Positions 52,492-60,803 of a stretch of 64,000 nucleotides of DNA are shown here, piece by piece. Source of the DNA: IMCC26077 sp964418325 (GTDB lineage Bacteria > Actinomycetota > Actinomycetes > Nanopelagicales > Nanopelagicaceae); assembly GCA_964418325.1 (NCBI GenBank), contig CAYQLC010000002.1, positions 1-64,000 on the forward strand, written 5' to 3'. Under the pieces are notes generated by a model. It did not search any database. It saw nothing but the letters and a program-made list of their open reading frames with translations, and was not told the DNA's origin. The translations under genes and the position numbers were made by a program. Position 1 is the first letter of the stretch; each line of letters begins with the position of its first letter.

Positions 52492-52522
52492 CTTCATAGG
52501 GTACGCGACTACGCTCTGATAA
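52492..52522. promoter_or_regulatory. Divergent leaderless promoters, uppP and YczE-like gene
   Basis: TACCCT (52503-52498, minus) is six bases from GTG 52491 and TACGCT (52510-52515, plus) is seven bases from ATG 52523. The start codons are 31 bp apart and the two boxes six bases apart. Confidence 0.68.
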
Positions 52523-53179
52523 ATGCGCAGGTTCTTTTCGCACTCCATACCGACAACCCGCTGGCGCGCTCGACATCAATGGGATCTCTCCTTCACGCGC
52601 TCTGTGATTCTCACCCTTGGACTAGTGATTTTTGGGATTGGTGATGGGTTACTCATAGCCAGCCATTTAGGTAATGCGCCATGGAGCGTTCTTGCACAAG
52701 GATTATCAGTTCGTCTTGATATCGCGATTGGTTGGGCAACTTTCATCGTCTCGACGGCGGTATTGCTGCTCTGGATTCCTTTTAGACAACGCCCAGGGTT
52801 CGGCACCCTGGCAAACATTGCCGTGATAGCGGTAGCGATTGATTTCACCGTGGCCTGGACGCCGGTGCCGCAAAATCTTCCGCTGCGCATTGCGATGGTC
52901 ATCATTGGCATCGCACTGGTTGGAGCTGGATCGGCGATTTACCTAACCTGTGGGCTGGGAGCTGGTCCCCGTGACGGACTGATGACCGCCATTCATTACG
53001 CGAGCGGCTATTCGGTGGCCAGGGTCCGAGCGGCTATCGAGGGCACGGTCCTCGCCCTGGGATGGCTTCTGGGCGGGCGAGTCGGCGTCGGAACCCTCCT
53101 CTTTGCCCTAGGAATTGGGGGCTCGGTTGCCCTCTGGCTAACAGTGATGGGACACCTGACGAGAAATACTCCGCAGTAA
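52523..53179 (+). CDS. YczE/YyaS/YitT-like membrane protein
   Basis: The 218-residue protein has five hydrophobic segments. The family pattern is clear: LGLVIFGIGDGLLIASHLGN, APWSVLAQGLS, GTLANIAVIAVAIDF, and CGLGAGPRDGLMTAIHYASG. Members are integral membrane proteins; one relative in Bacillus lies near surfactin genes, but no transport substrate is established. TACGCT seven bases upstream supports the ATG at 52523. It shares its promoter region with uppP. Confidence 0.85.
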   Translation: MRRFFSHSIPTTRWRARHQWDLSFTRSVILTLGLVIFGIGDGLLIASHLGNAPWSVLAQGLSVRLDIAIGWATFIVSTAVLLLWIPFRQRPGFGTLANIAVIAVAIDFTVAWTPVPQNLPLRIAMVIIGIALVGAGSAIYLTCGLGAGPRDGLMTAIHYASGYSVARVRAAIEGTVLALGWLLGGRVGVGTLLFALGIGGSVALWLTVMGHLTRNTPQ

Positions 53180-53293
53180 CTGAAAATTGGCTGAGCCTGG
53201 GGGTACGTTTGAGCCCTTCTCCCGGTATCACGAGCCGTCATTTCGTGGCGGGGTCGTAAACACCCCCGAAACCAAAATAGTTGAGAGGGATAC
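53180..53293 (+). promoter_or_regulatory. Potentially structured leader of the purine permease gene
   Basis: The 114 bases contain two consecutive hairpins, CACGA/TCGTG (about 53229-53247) and GGGGT/ACCCC (about 53250-53268). An outer GGT/ACC pair could enclose them, before the GAGAGGG ribosome binding site. The conserved core of purine riboswitches is not recognisable. The nature of the leader is open. Confidence 0.4.
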
Positions 53294-54769
53294 ATGCTCG
53301 AATCGTTATTCAAGATATCCGAACGTAAATCCTCTGTGGGTCAAGAGATTCGGGGTGGTTTAGTCACATTCTTCACGATGGCATACATCGTGGCGCTAAA
53401 CCCGTTGATTCTGGCGACTACAGATGGTGCTGGTCAGTTCATCGGCGGTGGCGATCGCACTAATGCCATCGTCATCGTTGCCGCTGGAACGGCGCTCATT
53501 GCTGGTCTATTGACCATTCTTATGGGCGCAGTTGCTAACTTCCCATTGGCTCTTGCCACTGGCCTTGGCCTCAATACCTTCGTTGCCGTCTCCATCGCCA
53601 AGAATTCCACTTGGGCACAAGCCATGGGGTTGGTCTTGCTCGAAGGCATCGTGATTTTGATTCTCGTTCTTACAGGCTTTCGAGTTGCGGTATTTAAGGC
53701 GATACCGACTCCGCTGAAAGTCGCAATCTCCGTCGGTATTGGTCTCTTCATCGCGCTCATAGGTTTGGTGGATGCTGGATTTGTTCGCCGTACGCCAAAT
53801 GCCGTCTGGGGAAGCACCAACTCCAAGCCCTCTGCCGTTCCACTCGAACTGGGCGATGGCGGTCAATTAGTTGGTTGGCCAATTGTGGTCTTTGCCCTTG
53901 GTTTATTCCTCACCATCATTTTGATGGTGCGCAAAGTCAAAGGCGCAATCCTCATCGGAATTGTGGTGTCCACGATTCTTGCCATCGTCCTCGAGAACGC
54001 GTTCAAGATTGGAAATAGCTTCATCAGTCCAACCGAGTCGAATCCGCGTGGCTGGGGCTTGAACACTCCTGCTATCCCGGAGAACATCGTGGCAACGCCA
54101 CGTTTTGACACCTTGGGATTGGGATTTGAGGACATCTTTGGCGCATTCACCAATCCAAAGACCGGCTTCCTTGCTGCCTTGCTTCTGGTCTTCACACTTC
54201 TCTTAGCAGACTTCTTCGACACCATGGGCACCATGACTGCTATCGGAAACCAAGCAGGTCTCACCGACTCTGAAGGTAATGTTCAGAATGCAAACAAGAT
54301 TCTGATCGTTGACTCCATTGCAGCTGCCGCTGGCGGCGCAGGTGGCGTCTCGTCAAATACCTCATACATTGAATCAGCATCGGGAGTCGGCGAAGGTGCT
54401 CGCACCGGCCTTGCCTCTATCGTGACAGGAATCTGCTTCCTACTCACCACCTTCCTTGCGCCGCTAGTTGCCGTGATCCCTTACGAGGCTGCTACACCAG
54501 CGCTCTTGGTTGTTGGCTTCCTCATGATGGCTCAGGTAAAGGCTATTGATTGGCAGGATCTTGGAATTGGAATTCCAGCATTCCTCACCATCATCTTGAT
54601 GCCATTCTCCTACAACATTTCAGTAGGTATTGGCGCAGGATTTGTCTCGCACGTTGTTATCCGTGCGGTACAAGGTCGCGGCAAGGATGTCCACCCACTT
54701 CTATGGGTTGTCTCCTTGCTCTTCATGGTCTACTTCCTTAGCTCACCAATCAGATCGTGGATTGGTTAG
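53294..54769 (+). CDS. Xanthine/uracil-type permease, AzgA-like NCS2 family
   Basis: The 491-residue protein has about 12-14 membrane segments. LVTFFTMAYIVALNPLIL, NFPLALATGLGLNTFVAV, LADFFDTMGTMTAIGNQAGL and SNTSYIESASGVGEGARTGL are hallmarks of the AzgA-like guanine/hypoxanthine/adenine transporters. It would import purine bases that Apt (47812) and other salvage enzymes use. GAGAGGG precedes the ATG. A strong terminator follows. Confidence 0.93.
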   Translation: MLESLFKISERKSSVGQEIRGGLVTFFTMAYIVALNPLILATTDGAGQFIGGGDRTNAIVIVAAGTALIAGLLTILMGAVANFPLALATGLGLNTFVAVSIAKNSTWAQAMGLVLLEGIVILILVLTGFRVAVFKAIPTPLKVAISVGIGLFIALIGLVDAGFVRRTPNAVWGSTNSKPSAVPLELGDGGQLVGWPIVVFALGLFLTIILMVRKVKGAILIGIVVSTILAIVLENAFKIGNSFISPTESNPRGWGLNTPAIPENIVATPRFDTLGLGFEDIFGAFTNPKTGFLAALLLVFTLLLADFFDTMGTMTAIGNQAGLTDSEGNVQNANKILIVDSIAAAAGGAGGVSSNTSYIESASGVGEGARTGLASIVTGICFLLTTFLAPLVAVIPYEAATPALLVVGFLMMAQVKAIDWQDLGIGIPAFLTIILMPFSYNISVGIGAGFVSHVVIRAVQGRGKDVHPLLWVVSLLFMVYFLSSPIRSWIG

Positions 54770-54796
54770 CACTAACGTAACCATTCATATCTAGAG

Positions 54797-54840
54797 AATC
54801 CCCGAGATGAACTTGAAAGAGTTTTTCTCGGGGATTTTTA
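54797..54840 (+). terminator. Rho-independent terminator of the permease gene
   Basis: AATCCCCGAGA (54797-54807) pairs perfectly with TCTCGGGGATT (54826-54836), followed by TTTA. An inner AACT/AGTT pair shortens the loop. It reaches into the stop codon of the convergent ung gene. Confidence 0.9.
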
Positions 54841-55494
54841 TATTCTCCAGTCGATAGGTTCGATACCCGCTTGAGCCAGATAATTGTTTACTGATGAGAA
54901 GGGCTTGGAACCGAAGAAGCCCCGATACGCCGATAGCGGTGAGGGATGTGGCGAGAAAAAAATTGAAGGTTGAGAAAAACCTGCACTCTGGGCAGCAGTC
55001 AAGGCTTGCTTTCCCCAGCAGATAATCGGAATCTCAAGACGTTTGGAGTGCGCACTCGCATTTCCAGTTAGGGCGTGCAAGATCGCATCAGTTATCTTCT
55101 CCCAACCGAGACCATGATGAGAGAGTGGAACCCCAGCCCGGACCGTGAGCACTCGATTAAGTAGGAGAACTCCTGAACTTACCCACCCGCCAAGGTGACC
55201 GGAGGCGGGAGGCGGCAATTGCAAATCATCAACGTACTCAGAAAATATATTTTTTAACGATGGGGGAAGTTTGGTGATGTGCGCTGGGACTGAAAATGCT
55301 AACCCTTCTGCCATTCCGGGGGTTGGATAGGGATCCTGTCCAAGGATGATGACACGCACTTGATGTACAGGTAACGACAGCGCTCTAAAGATCTTCTCTG
55401 GTTCAGGCAGCGCCTTCTCTCGCTCTGCTAGCAAGAGGAGAGAATTGATGAGCTCTTCGTATGGTTCTAATACTGGTAGCCAACTCTCATCCAT
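54838..55494 (-). CDS. ung: Uracil-DNA glycosylase, family 1
   Basis: Ung removes uracil from DNA. The water-activating Asp lies in VIILGQDPYPTPGMAEGLAF, followed by LLLNRVLTVRAGVPLSHHG and the leucine/His loop FFSPHPSPLSAYRGFFGSKP. The 218-residue length is normal. TAATCT lies six bases before the ATG, so it appears leaderless. Confidence 0.95.
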   Translation of the reverse strand: MDESWLPVLEPYEELINSLLLLAEREKALPEPEKIFRALSLPVHQVRVIILGQDPYPTPGMAEGLAFSVPAHITKLPPSLKNIFSEYVDDLQLPPPASGHLGGWVSSGVLLLNRVLTVRAGVPLSHHGLGWEKITDAILHALTGNASAHSKRLEIPIICWGKQALTAAQSAGFSQPSIFFSPHPSPLSAYRGFFGSKPFSSVNNYLAQAGIEPIDWRI

Positions 55495-55503
55495 ACTGAA
55501 AGA

Positions 55504-56280
55504 TTACGCCCTGGCAAACCAACGTTGTCCGTCGTATGCCAGTGAAATCGGTATCCCAAAGGTTGCCGAGAGAGAGTCGGGCGAAAGAGTGCTCATGATG
55601 GGACCAGCGGCGACTATGTTGCCCTCGCGAATCAAGAGCACATGAGTAGTCCCATAAGGAATCTCTTCAACGTGATGAGTTACTAGAACGCTTGTCGGTG
55701 AAGTGGGATCAAGGGCCAACGCTGAAAGACGGCGAACCAAATCCTCGCGCGCTCCTAAATCAAGACCCGCGGCAGGCTCATCGAGAATGAGAAGTTCAGG
55801 ATCAGGCATCAACGCACGGGCAATTTGCACGCGTTTTCGCTCCCCTTCACTCATGGTGTAGAAAAGTTGTTCTTTGCGATCACCAACACCGAATTGATCG
55901 AGTAAAGCGAGCGCGCGGGATTCATCCCAAAGATCATAAAGCTCTCGCCAGCGTCCGGTAACCGCGTACGCAGCGGTCATCACCACATCAATAGCTCGCT
56001 CTTCAGGGGGTATCCGCTCTGATAACGCCGCGCTCGCAAGGCCAATTCGGGGGCGCAATTCGAAGATATCGACTTTGCCTAACTGCTCATCGAGAATTTC
56101 GGCGCTGCCAGTTGTTGGGTGCATCAACGTTGCCGCAATCTGAATTAATGTGGTTTTACCAGCCCCATTGGGTCCGAGAATCACCCACCGCTGCCCCGCC
56201 TCGACCCGCCAATCAAGGGGGTGGAGGATCTCCCGCCCTCCCCGGCGGAGGGTAACCTGAGTGAAGTTGAGCACTGACAC
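55504..56280 (-). CDS. ABC transporter ATP-binding protein (Rv3041c type)
   Basis: A single ABC domain shows Walker A (VILGPNGAGKTTLIQIAA), the signature variant TMSEGERKRVQIARAL and Walker B LLILDEPAAGLDLGARE. GTG 56280 is chosen over an ATG 33 bases upstream because TAAGTT lies eight bases before it and the extra N terminus is unlike the family. No permease or binding protein gene is nearby. It faces serB, as Rv3041c faces serB2 in mycobacteria. The substrate is unknown. Confidence 0.87.
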   Translation of the reverse strand: MSVLNFTQVTLRRGGREILHPLDWRVEAGQRWVILGPNGAGKTTLIQIAATLMHPTTGSAEILDEQLGKVDIFELRPRIGLASAALSERIPPEERAIDVVMTAAYAVTGRWRELYDLWDESRALALLDQFGVGDRKEQLFYTMSEGERKRVQIARALMPDPELLILDEPAAGLDLGAREDLVRRLSALALDPTSPTSVLVTHHVEEIPYGTTHVLLIREGNIVAAGPIMSTLSPDSLSATFGIPISLAYDGQRWFARA

Positions 56281-56367
56281 AATCGGAGAACTTACCGCAC
56301 CAGGTGGAGCCAAAGTCGCTTATGGAACCTGGCACCGGATTGTGGTGGCGAAAGATAACCTTGAGCA

Positions 56368-57537
56368 ATGAGCACCGTGGTGATTGTCAGCGGCGTAGAT
56401 AAACCTGGTATCACCCAAGCATTGCTCGAGCGTCTTGATGCCCTAGATATTCCCCATGCCATCTCGGATATGGAGCAAGTGATTATCCATGGCCATCTCA
56501 TTCTCACATTGGCTCTAGAAATCCAGGCTACCGATCGCGCTCACCTACTCGACCAGCTCAATCAATGTGCGCAAGAACACGGATTGGAGCTAGTTGCTCA
56601 GGAGGGTGACCATCATCAGATAGAGAGCGCAGGTAATGACCCTTCGGTACATATCACCGTGATGGGGCAAGAATTAACGGCAGGCACTTTGGAGAAAGTT
56701 GCAGGAATAGTGCGTAATGCCCAGGGGAATATTGAGCGAATTTTTCGAATAGCCCAATACCCGGTAACAGCGTTGGAAATCCTTGTCTCTAATGTACCGG
56801 TAGAGCGAATCAAAAAACCTTTAGCGGCTCTAGCTAATCAATCACCGGTAGATATTGGCGTGCAATCTGGAGGTTTACAAAGACGAGCCAAAAAATTAGT
56901 GGTGCTTGATGTCGATTCAACTCTGATTCAACAGGAGGTCATCGAACTCCTTGCTGCTCATGCCCGAGTGGAAGAGAAAGTCAAAGAGATCACGAGTCGG
57001 GCTATGAATGGTGAGATAGATTTTGCAGAGGCTCTAAAAGAACGAGTGGCGCTCTTGGCTGGCTTACCAGAGAGCGTTATCACTGAGGTGCGAGAGCAAA
57101 TTTCACTCACTCCCGGTGCCCGAACCTTGGTTCGTACTCTGAAAAAACTTCACCATAAGGTGGGAATTGTCTCTGGTGGCTTTATCGAAGTGATAAAGCC
57201 TATTGCTGACGATTTAGGAATAGATTTTATGAGAGCCAATCAACTGGAGATAGTTGATGGCAAGCTGACAGGTCGCGTGACTGGAACAATCATCGACCGC
57301 GCCGGCAAAGCCGATGCGCTTCGTGAATTTGCAGCTCTTGCAGATGTAGATCTCTCGGACACTGTGGCTATTGGAGATGGTGCCAACGACTTGGATATGA
57401 TTGCTTTGGCTGGATTGGGAGTGGCCTTTAATGCCAAACCTTTAGTCCGCGAATCAGCAGATACTTCCGTCACCACTCCGTATCTCGATACGGTTCTCTA
57501 CCTCCTGGGAATACCTCGGAACGAAATAGCTGAATAG
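56368..57537 (+). CDS. serB: Phosphoserine phosphatase SerB with ACT domains
   Basis: Residues 1-170 form two ACT-like domains (VVIVSGVDKPGITQALLERL, then VHITVMGQELTAGTLEKVAG). The HAD domain has motif I LVVLDVDSTLIQQEVIELLA, motif II IVSGGF, and motif IV DTVAIGDGANDLDMIALAG. It makes serine from phosphoserine; the ACT domains probably sense serine. TAACCT lies six bases before ATG 56368. The stop codon lies inside a 16-bp tandem repeat. Confidence 0.94.
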   Translation: MSTVVIVSGVDKPGITQALLERLDALDIPHAISDMEQVIIHGHLILTLALEIQATDRAHLLDQLNQCAQEHGLELVAQEGDHHQIESAGNDPSVHITVMGQELTAGTLEKVAGIVRNAQGNIERIFRIAQYPVTALEILVSNVPVERIKKPLAALANQSPVDIGVQSGGLQRRAKKLVVLDVDSTLIQQEVIELLAAHARVEEKVKEITSRAMNGEIDFAEALKERVALLAGLPESVITEVREQISLTPGARTLVRTLKKLHHKVGIVSGGFIEVIKPIADDLGIDFMRANQLEIVDGKLTGRVTGTIIDRAGKADALREFAALADVDLSDTVAIGDGANDLDMIALAGLGVAFNAKPLVRESADTSVTTPYLDTVLYLLGIPRNEIAE

Positions 57538-57563
57538 CCGAATAGCTGATTAGCCGAATAGCT
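57525..57563. repeat. 16-bp tandem repeat spanning the serB stop codon
   Basis: AATAGCTGAATAGCCG (57525-57540) is followed by AATAGCTGATTAGCCG (57541-57556), one mismatch, and a partial third unit. The serB TAG is within the first unit. It fills the space between the convergent serB and hisG genes. Confidence 0.85.
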
Positions 57564-57582
57564 CGTCTAGCAAAGGCCCAAA

Positions 57583-58425
57583 TCAGAGGCGACAGGCGTG
57601 GATATCGGTTACCAAGATTCCTCTAGCGCCTAAAGCCCATAAATCATCCATCACTCGCTGCGCCTGCTTTCGCGGCACCATCGCTCGAACCGCGGACCAT
57701 CCCTCTATTCGCAGCGGTGAAATGGTGGGCGATTCAAAACCAGGGGTAATTGCGCACGCCTGGTCGATTAACTCAATCTTTATATCGTAATCCATCAACA
57801 CGTATTGACGGGCAATGATTACCCCGTTGATTCGTCTGATCAGATTTGCAACCTCCTCAGTAGTTGCTTTGGCGCTAATCAAAACCGCTTCGCTCTCAAG
57901 AATGGGTTCCCCAATGATGGCCAGACCAGCTTGACGCAGCGTGGTACCGGTTGATACGACATCAGCAATCGCATCCGCAACTCCCAGCTTGATGGAACTT
58001 TCTACGGCACCATCAAGGGAAACAATGTCGGCCTGTAATTTACGCTCACGCAGCGCTCGCTCCAGAATCCCTGGATAAGCAGTAGCGATTCGCTTTCCAT
58101 TGAGATCTTTCTCAGTTGCACCTTTCGCGCTTGCAGGCAGGGCAAATCGAAAAGTCGAACGCCCGAAGCCTAACTTCAGCAAAATTTCGGCAGAGACGCC
58201 TGAGTCAATGAGCAAATCCTCACCAGTAATACCTAAATCCAGTTCCCCTGAGGAGACATAGATTGCGATATCTCGAGGACGTAAATAATAAAATTCGATG
58301 TCATTCTCAGAATCAAAGGTGATCAAATCACGAGCATCATTACGTTGTCGGTATCCCGCATCACTGAGAATCTTTACAGAATCGTCAGCAAGAGCACCTT
58401 TGTTAGGAAGAGCTATTTTTAGCAT
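57583..58425 (-). CDS. hisG: ATP phosphoribosyltransferase, long form
   Basis: HisG catalyses the first step of histidine synthesis. The 280-residue protein has MLKIALPNKGALADDSVKIL, GELDLGITGEDLLID, the PRPP loop VADAIADVVSTGTTLRQAGL, and a C-terminal regulatory domain (LMDYDIKIELIDQACAITPG, AMVPRKQAQRVMDDLWALGA) that binds histidine for feedback. It lies nine bases after hisE. Confidence 0.95.
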   Translation of the reverse strand: MLKIALPNKGALADDSVKILSDAGYRQRNDARDLITFDSENDIEFYYLRPRDIAIYVSSGELDLGITGEDLLIDSGVSAEILLKLGFGRSTFRFALPASAKGATEKDLNGKRIATAYPGILERALRERKLQADIVSLDGAVESSIKLGVADAIADVVSTGTTLRQAGLAIIGEPILESEAVLISAKATTEEVANLIRRINGVIIARQYVLMDYDIKIELIDQACAITPGFESPTISPLRIEGWSAVRAMVPRKQAQRVMDDLWALGARGILVTDIHACRL

Positions 58426-58434
58426 TACCAGAAC

Positions 58435-58704
58435 CTACAATCTTTCATAGACATCTTCGATATCAATGCCGCGAGACAACATCAAAACTTGGAGGTGATA
58501 AAGGAGCTGACTTATTTCGTTCGCTAAGTTTTCATCGCTCTCGTACTCAGCAGCCATCCACACTTCAGCCGCCTCTTCGACTATTTTTTTACCAATCCCG
58601 TGCACCCCTGCGGCTAACAACTTTCCAGTAGAGCCTGCATCATCCGGTGGATTGGCATAGTCACGTTCAGATAATTCATCCCAGAGATCATCAAAACTCT
58701 TCAT
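58435..58704 (-). CDS. hisE: Phosphoribosyl-ATP pyrophosphatase
   Basis: The 89-residue MazG-like enzyme performs the second step of histidine synthesis. The helical core with metal-binding acids is HGIGKKIVEEAAEVWMAAEY and NEISQLLYHLQVLMLSRGI. TACCCT lies six bases before the ATG, giving a leaderless hisE-hisG operon, the usual actinobacterial pair. Confidence 0.94.
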   Translation of the reverse strand: MKSFDDLWDELSERDYANPPDDAGSTGKLLAAGVHGIGKKIVEEAAEVWMAAEYESDENLANEISQLLYHLQVLMLSRGIDIEDVYERL

Positions 58705-58758
58705 AGTCAGAGGGTAACTGAAAGCTCTCTCTCCTCGAGGCGAATTAGCCGAGTTCGA

Positions 58759-59415
58759 TTACTGTGTTGCCAAGTGGCGGAGCAGGGTCACCATCTTTGC
58801 TGGGTCTTCGGCCTTGTAGACGGCCGAACCCGCGACAAAGGTATCTGCACCTGCTTGTGCAGCAACCTCTATCGTGTTTTGCGAGATACCACCATCCACC
58901 TGAAGCCAGACACCGCGCTCGTTTGCACCAAGGCGCGCTCGCGCTAGCCGGACTTTATCGAGCATCTCGCTCATAAAGCTCTGTCCCCCAAACCCCGGTT
59001 CTACAGTCATAATTAAAATCATGTCTATGTCCTCGATGAGATCATCGAGGACACCAAAGTCTGTTCCAGGTTTCAGCGCTACACCAACGCGAGCTCCTAA
59101 TTTATGCACATCACGAATAATTTGTTGATGATGGATGGCTGCTTCATAGTGATAAGTGACGCTAGCCGAACCCATTTCAGCAAATCTTGGTGCAGCAACT
59201 TCGGGCTCTTCCACCATTAGATGTGAATCGACCGGGATTGGGCAATCACGAATGATCTCTGCTGCGCGATTGAAATCAAAGGTGAAGTTTGGGACGAATT
59301 TATTATCCATAATGTCAAGGTGGATTAGGTCAGAGACTGAGGCAACTCGTGCAATCTCTTCGTTTAATCGCGAGAAATCGGCATTAAGTATGCTTGGGGT
59401 AATCCGCACGGTCAT
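58759..59415 (-). CDS. rpe: Ribulose-phosphate 3-epimerase
   Basis: Rpe interconverts ribulose-5-phosphate and xylulose-5-phosphate. The TIM barrel has ITPSILNADFSRLNEEI, LIHLDIMDNKFVPNFTF with the catalytic Asp and metal site, PVDSHLMVEEPE, MTVEPGFGGQSFM and VDGGISQNTIEVAAQAGAD. It has 218 residues. TAGGAT lies six bases before the ATG although rsmB ends only 35 bases upstream, so it may have its own promoter. Confidence 0.95.
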   Translation of the reverse strand: MTVRITPSILNADFSRLNEEIARVASVSDLIHLDIMDNKFVPNFTFDFNRAAEIIRDCPIPVDSHLMVEEPEVAAPRFAEMGSASVTYHYEAAIHHQQIIRDVHKLGARVGVALKPGTDFGVLDDLIEDIDMILIMTVEPGFGGQSFMSEMLDKVRLARARLGANERGVWLQVDGGISQNTIEVAAQAGADTFVAGSAVYKAEDPAKMVTLLRHLATQ

Positions 59416-59450
59416 TTCAAAATCCTATCCATAAGAAACTCGGTATCGCG

Positions 59451-60803
59451 CTAGGCCTTACGGAGCAAGGCAAGGTACATGGCATCGGTGTGGTGCTGCC
59501 CTGGCCAGAGTTGAACATCAAATGAGTGGCCAAGGGCCATCTCTCGTGGCAGGTACGCTCGAGCGTCGATTAGCTGTATGTCCGAGCGCTGATTCACAAT
59601 CCATTGGGTATTGAGAGAAGTTTCCTCTTTCACCGGAGAGCAAGTGATATAGGCAAGGGTCCCACCCGGTGCCAGGAGATCAATGGCGGCAACGATAAGT
59701 TGTCGTTGCAAGCGGACCAGCTCATTTAACTCTTCGACCTGTTTTCGGTGACGCGCATCAGGTCGCCTACGAAGCGCCCCCAATCCAGAGCATGGCGCGT
59801 CGAGGAGAATTTTCTCGACAGAATTGGGGCGTATTGGTGGGATTGCGCTATCGGCGATGGCAACCTTGTTGGTCATTCGAGTAATTAGTTCGGCTCGATG
59901 CGGGGTGATCTCCAAAGCAAGGAAATTTGCTTCCGCATCAATAGCCCACCGGCTTAAGAGCGCAGCTTTTCCTCCAGGCCCTGCGCACATATCAAGCCAA
60001 ATGCGGGCCTTGTTTATTGGCCTATGAACGTTGGGAACCAGCGAGAGCGCCCGGGCCACAAGGTAGGAGCCTTGGTCCTGTACTCCGCCAGTAGCGTTCT
60101 TTATTTCAGTTATCGACTCAGGATTTCCCTCTAAATATCGGCATTCAGTTGTCCACTCACAGCTTTGGCTTATCTCCCTCGTCGCTTCTGACCACTCACC
60201 TCCAGGATAGATAACACCGGTGGTTCGTGGATTTACATTATTTGCCTGCAATTCTCGTTCAACCGCTTGCCAATCTCCGAGATTCTCAAAATATTTCTCA
60301 ACAATCCATCGCGGGTGGGCATGTTCGATGGAGAGGCGGTCTGCAGTATCTAGGCTTTTGGTTAGTATCTCTATCCATTCTGCACGAGTGCGCTCACTGA
60401 TTCGCCGTGAAATGGCGTTAACGAAACCTGATGCAGTCCCAGATTTATTCCGCACAGTAAGTCGCACGGCAGAATCGACTGCTGCATGCGGTGGAGTTTC
60501 CAAAGCCAAGAGTTGATGTGCCGTAATTCGTAAGATATTCAAAGGAACCACATCGATTTTTTTGGTGACTCTTCGTGCGGCGCTTTCAATAATTGCGTCG
60601 TAGAGAATTTGCTGACGGAGCGTTCCGTACACGAGTTCGGTCACGAAGGCCTTGTCTCGCGGATCTAGGGAAACCTTCCGTAATTCTGCTGGAAGAATAA
60701 GGTTTGCGTACCCTACCTGGGAATCTATCTTGAGGAGCGTTCCTAGCGCGAGGTTTCTGGACTCAAAGCCTGGATCCTGGCGCGGCGATTCACTTTTGCT
60801 CAC
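59451..60803 (-). CDS. rsmB: 16S rRNA (cytosine-967-C5)-methyltransferase RsmB
   Basis: An N-terminal NusB-like domain (residues 15-145) precedes the Rossmann methyltransferase domain. The SAM loop is WLDMCAGPGGKAALLSRWA, and the two catalytic cysteines are in LLDAPCSGLGALRRRPDAR and AYITCSPVKEE. The 450-residue length is normal. Its start overlaps the fmt end by four bases, so def, fmt and rsmB form an operon. Confidence 0.93.
   Translation of the reverse strand: MSKSESPRQDPGFESRNLALGTLLKIDSQVGYANLILPAELRKVSLDPRDKAFVTELVYGTLRQQILYDAIIESAARRVTKKIDVVPLNILRITAHQLLALETPPHAAVDSAVRLTVRNKSGTASGFVNAISRRISERTRAEWIEILTKSLDTADRLSIEHAHPRWIVEKYFENLGDWQAVERELQANNVNPRTTGVIYPGGEWSEATREISQSCEWTTECRYLEGNPESITEIKNATGGVQDQGSYLVARALSLVPNVHRPINKARIWLDMCAGPGGKAALLSRWAIDAEANFLALEITPHRAELITRMTNKVAIADSAIPPIRPNSVEKILLDAPCSGLGALRRRPDARHRKQVEELNELVRLQRQLIVAAIDLLAPGGTLAYITCSPVKEETSLNTQWIVNQRSDIQLIDARAYLPREMALGHSFDVQLWPGQHHTDAMYLALLRKA

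Noticed and set aside
53180..53293. Classical purine riboswitch
   Set aside because: The conserved junction and loop sequences of the guanine/adenine class cannot be found; only generic hairpins are present.
52576..54264. Several minus-strand open frames opposite the YczE-like and permease genes
   Set aside because: They are reverse shadows of strongly biased membrane-protein genes and show no start signals or motifs.
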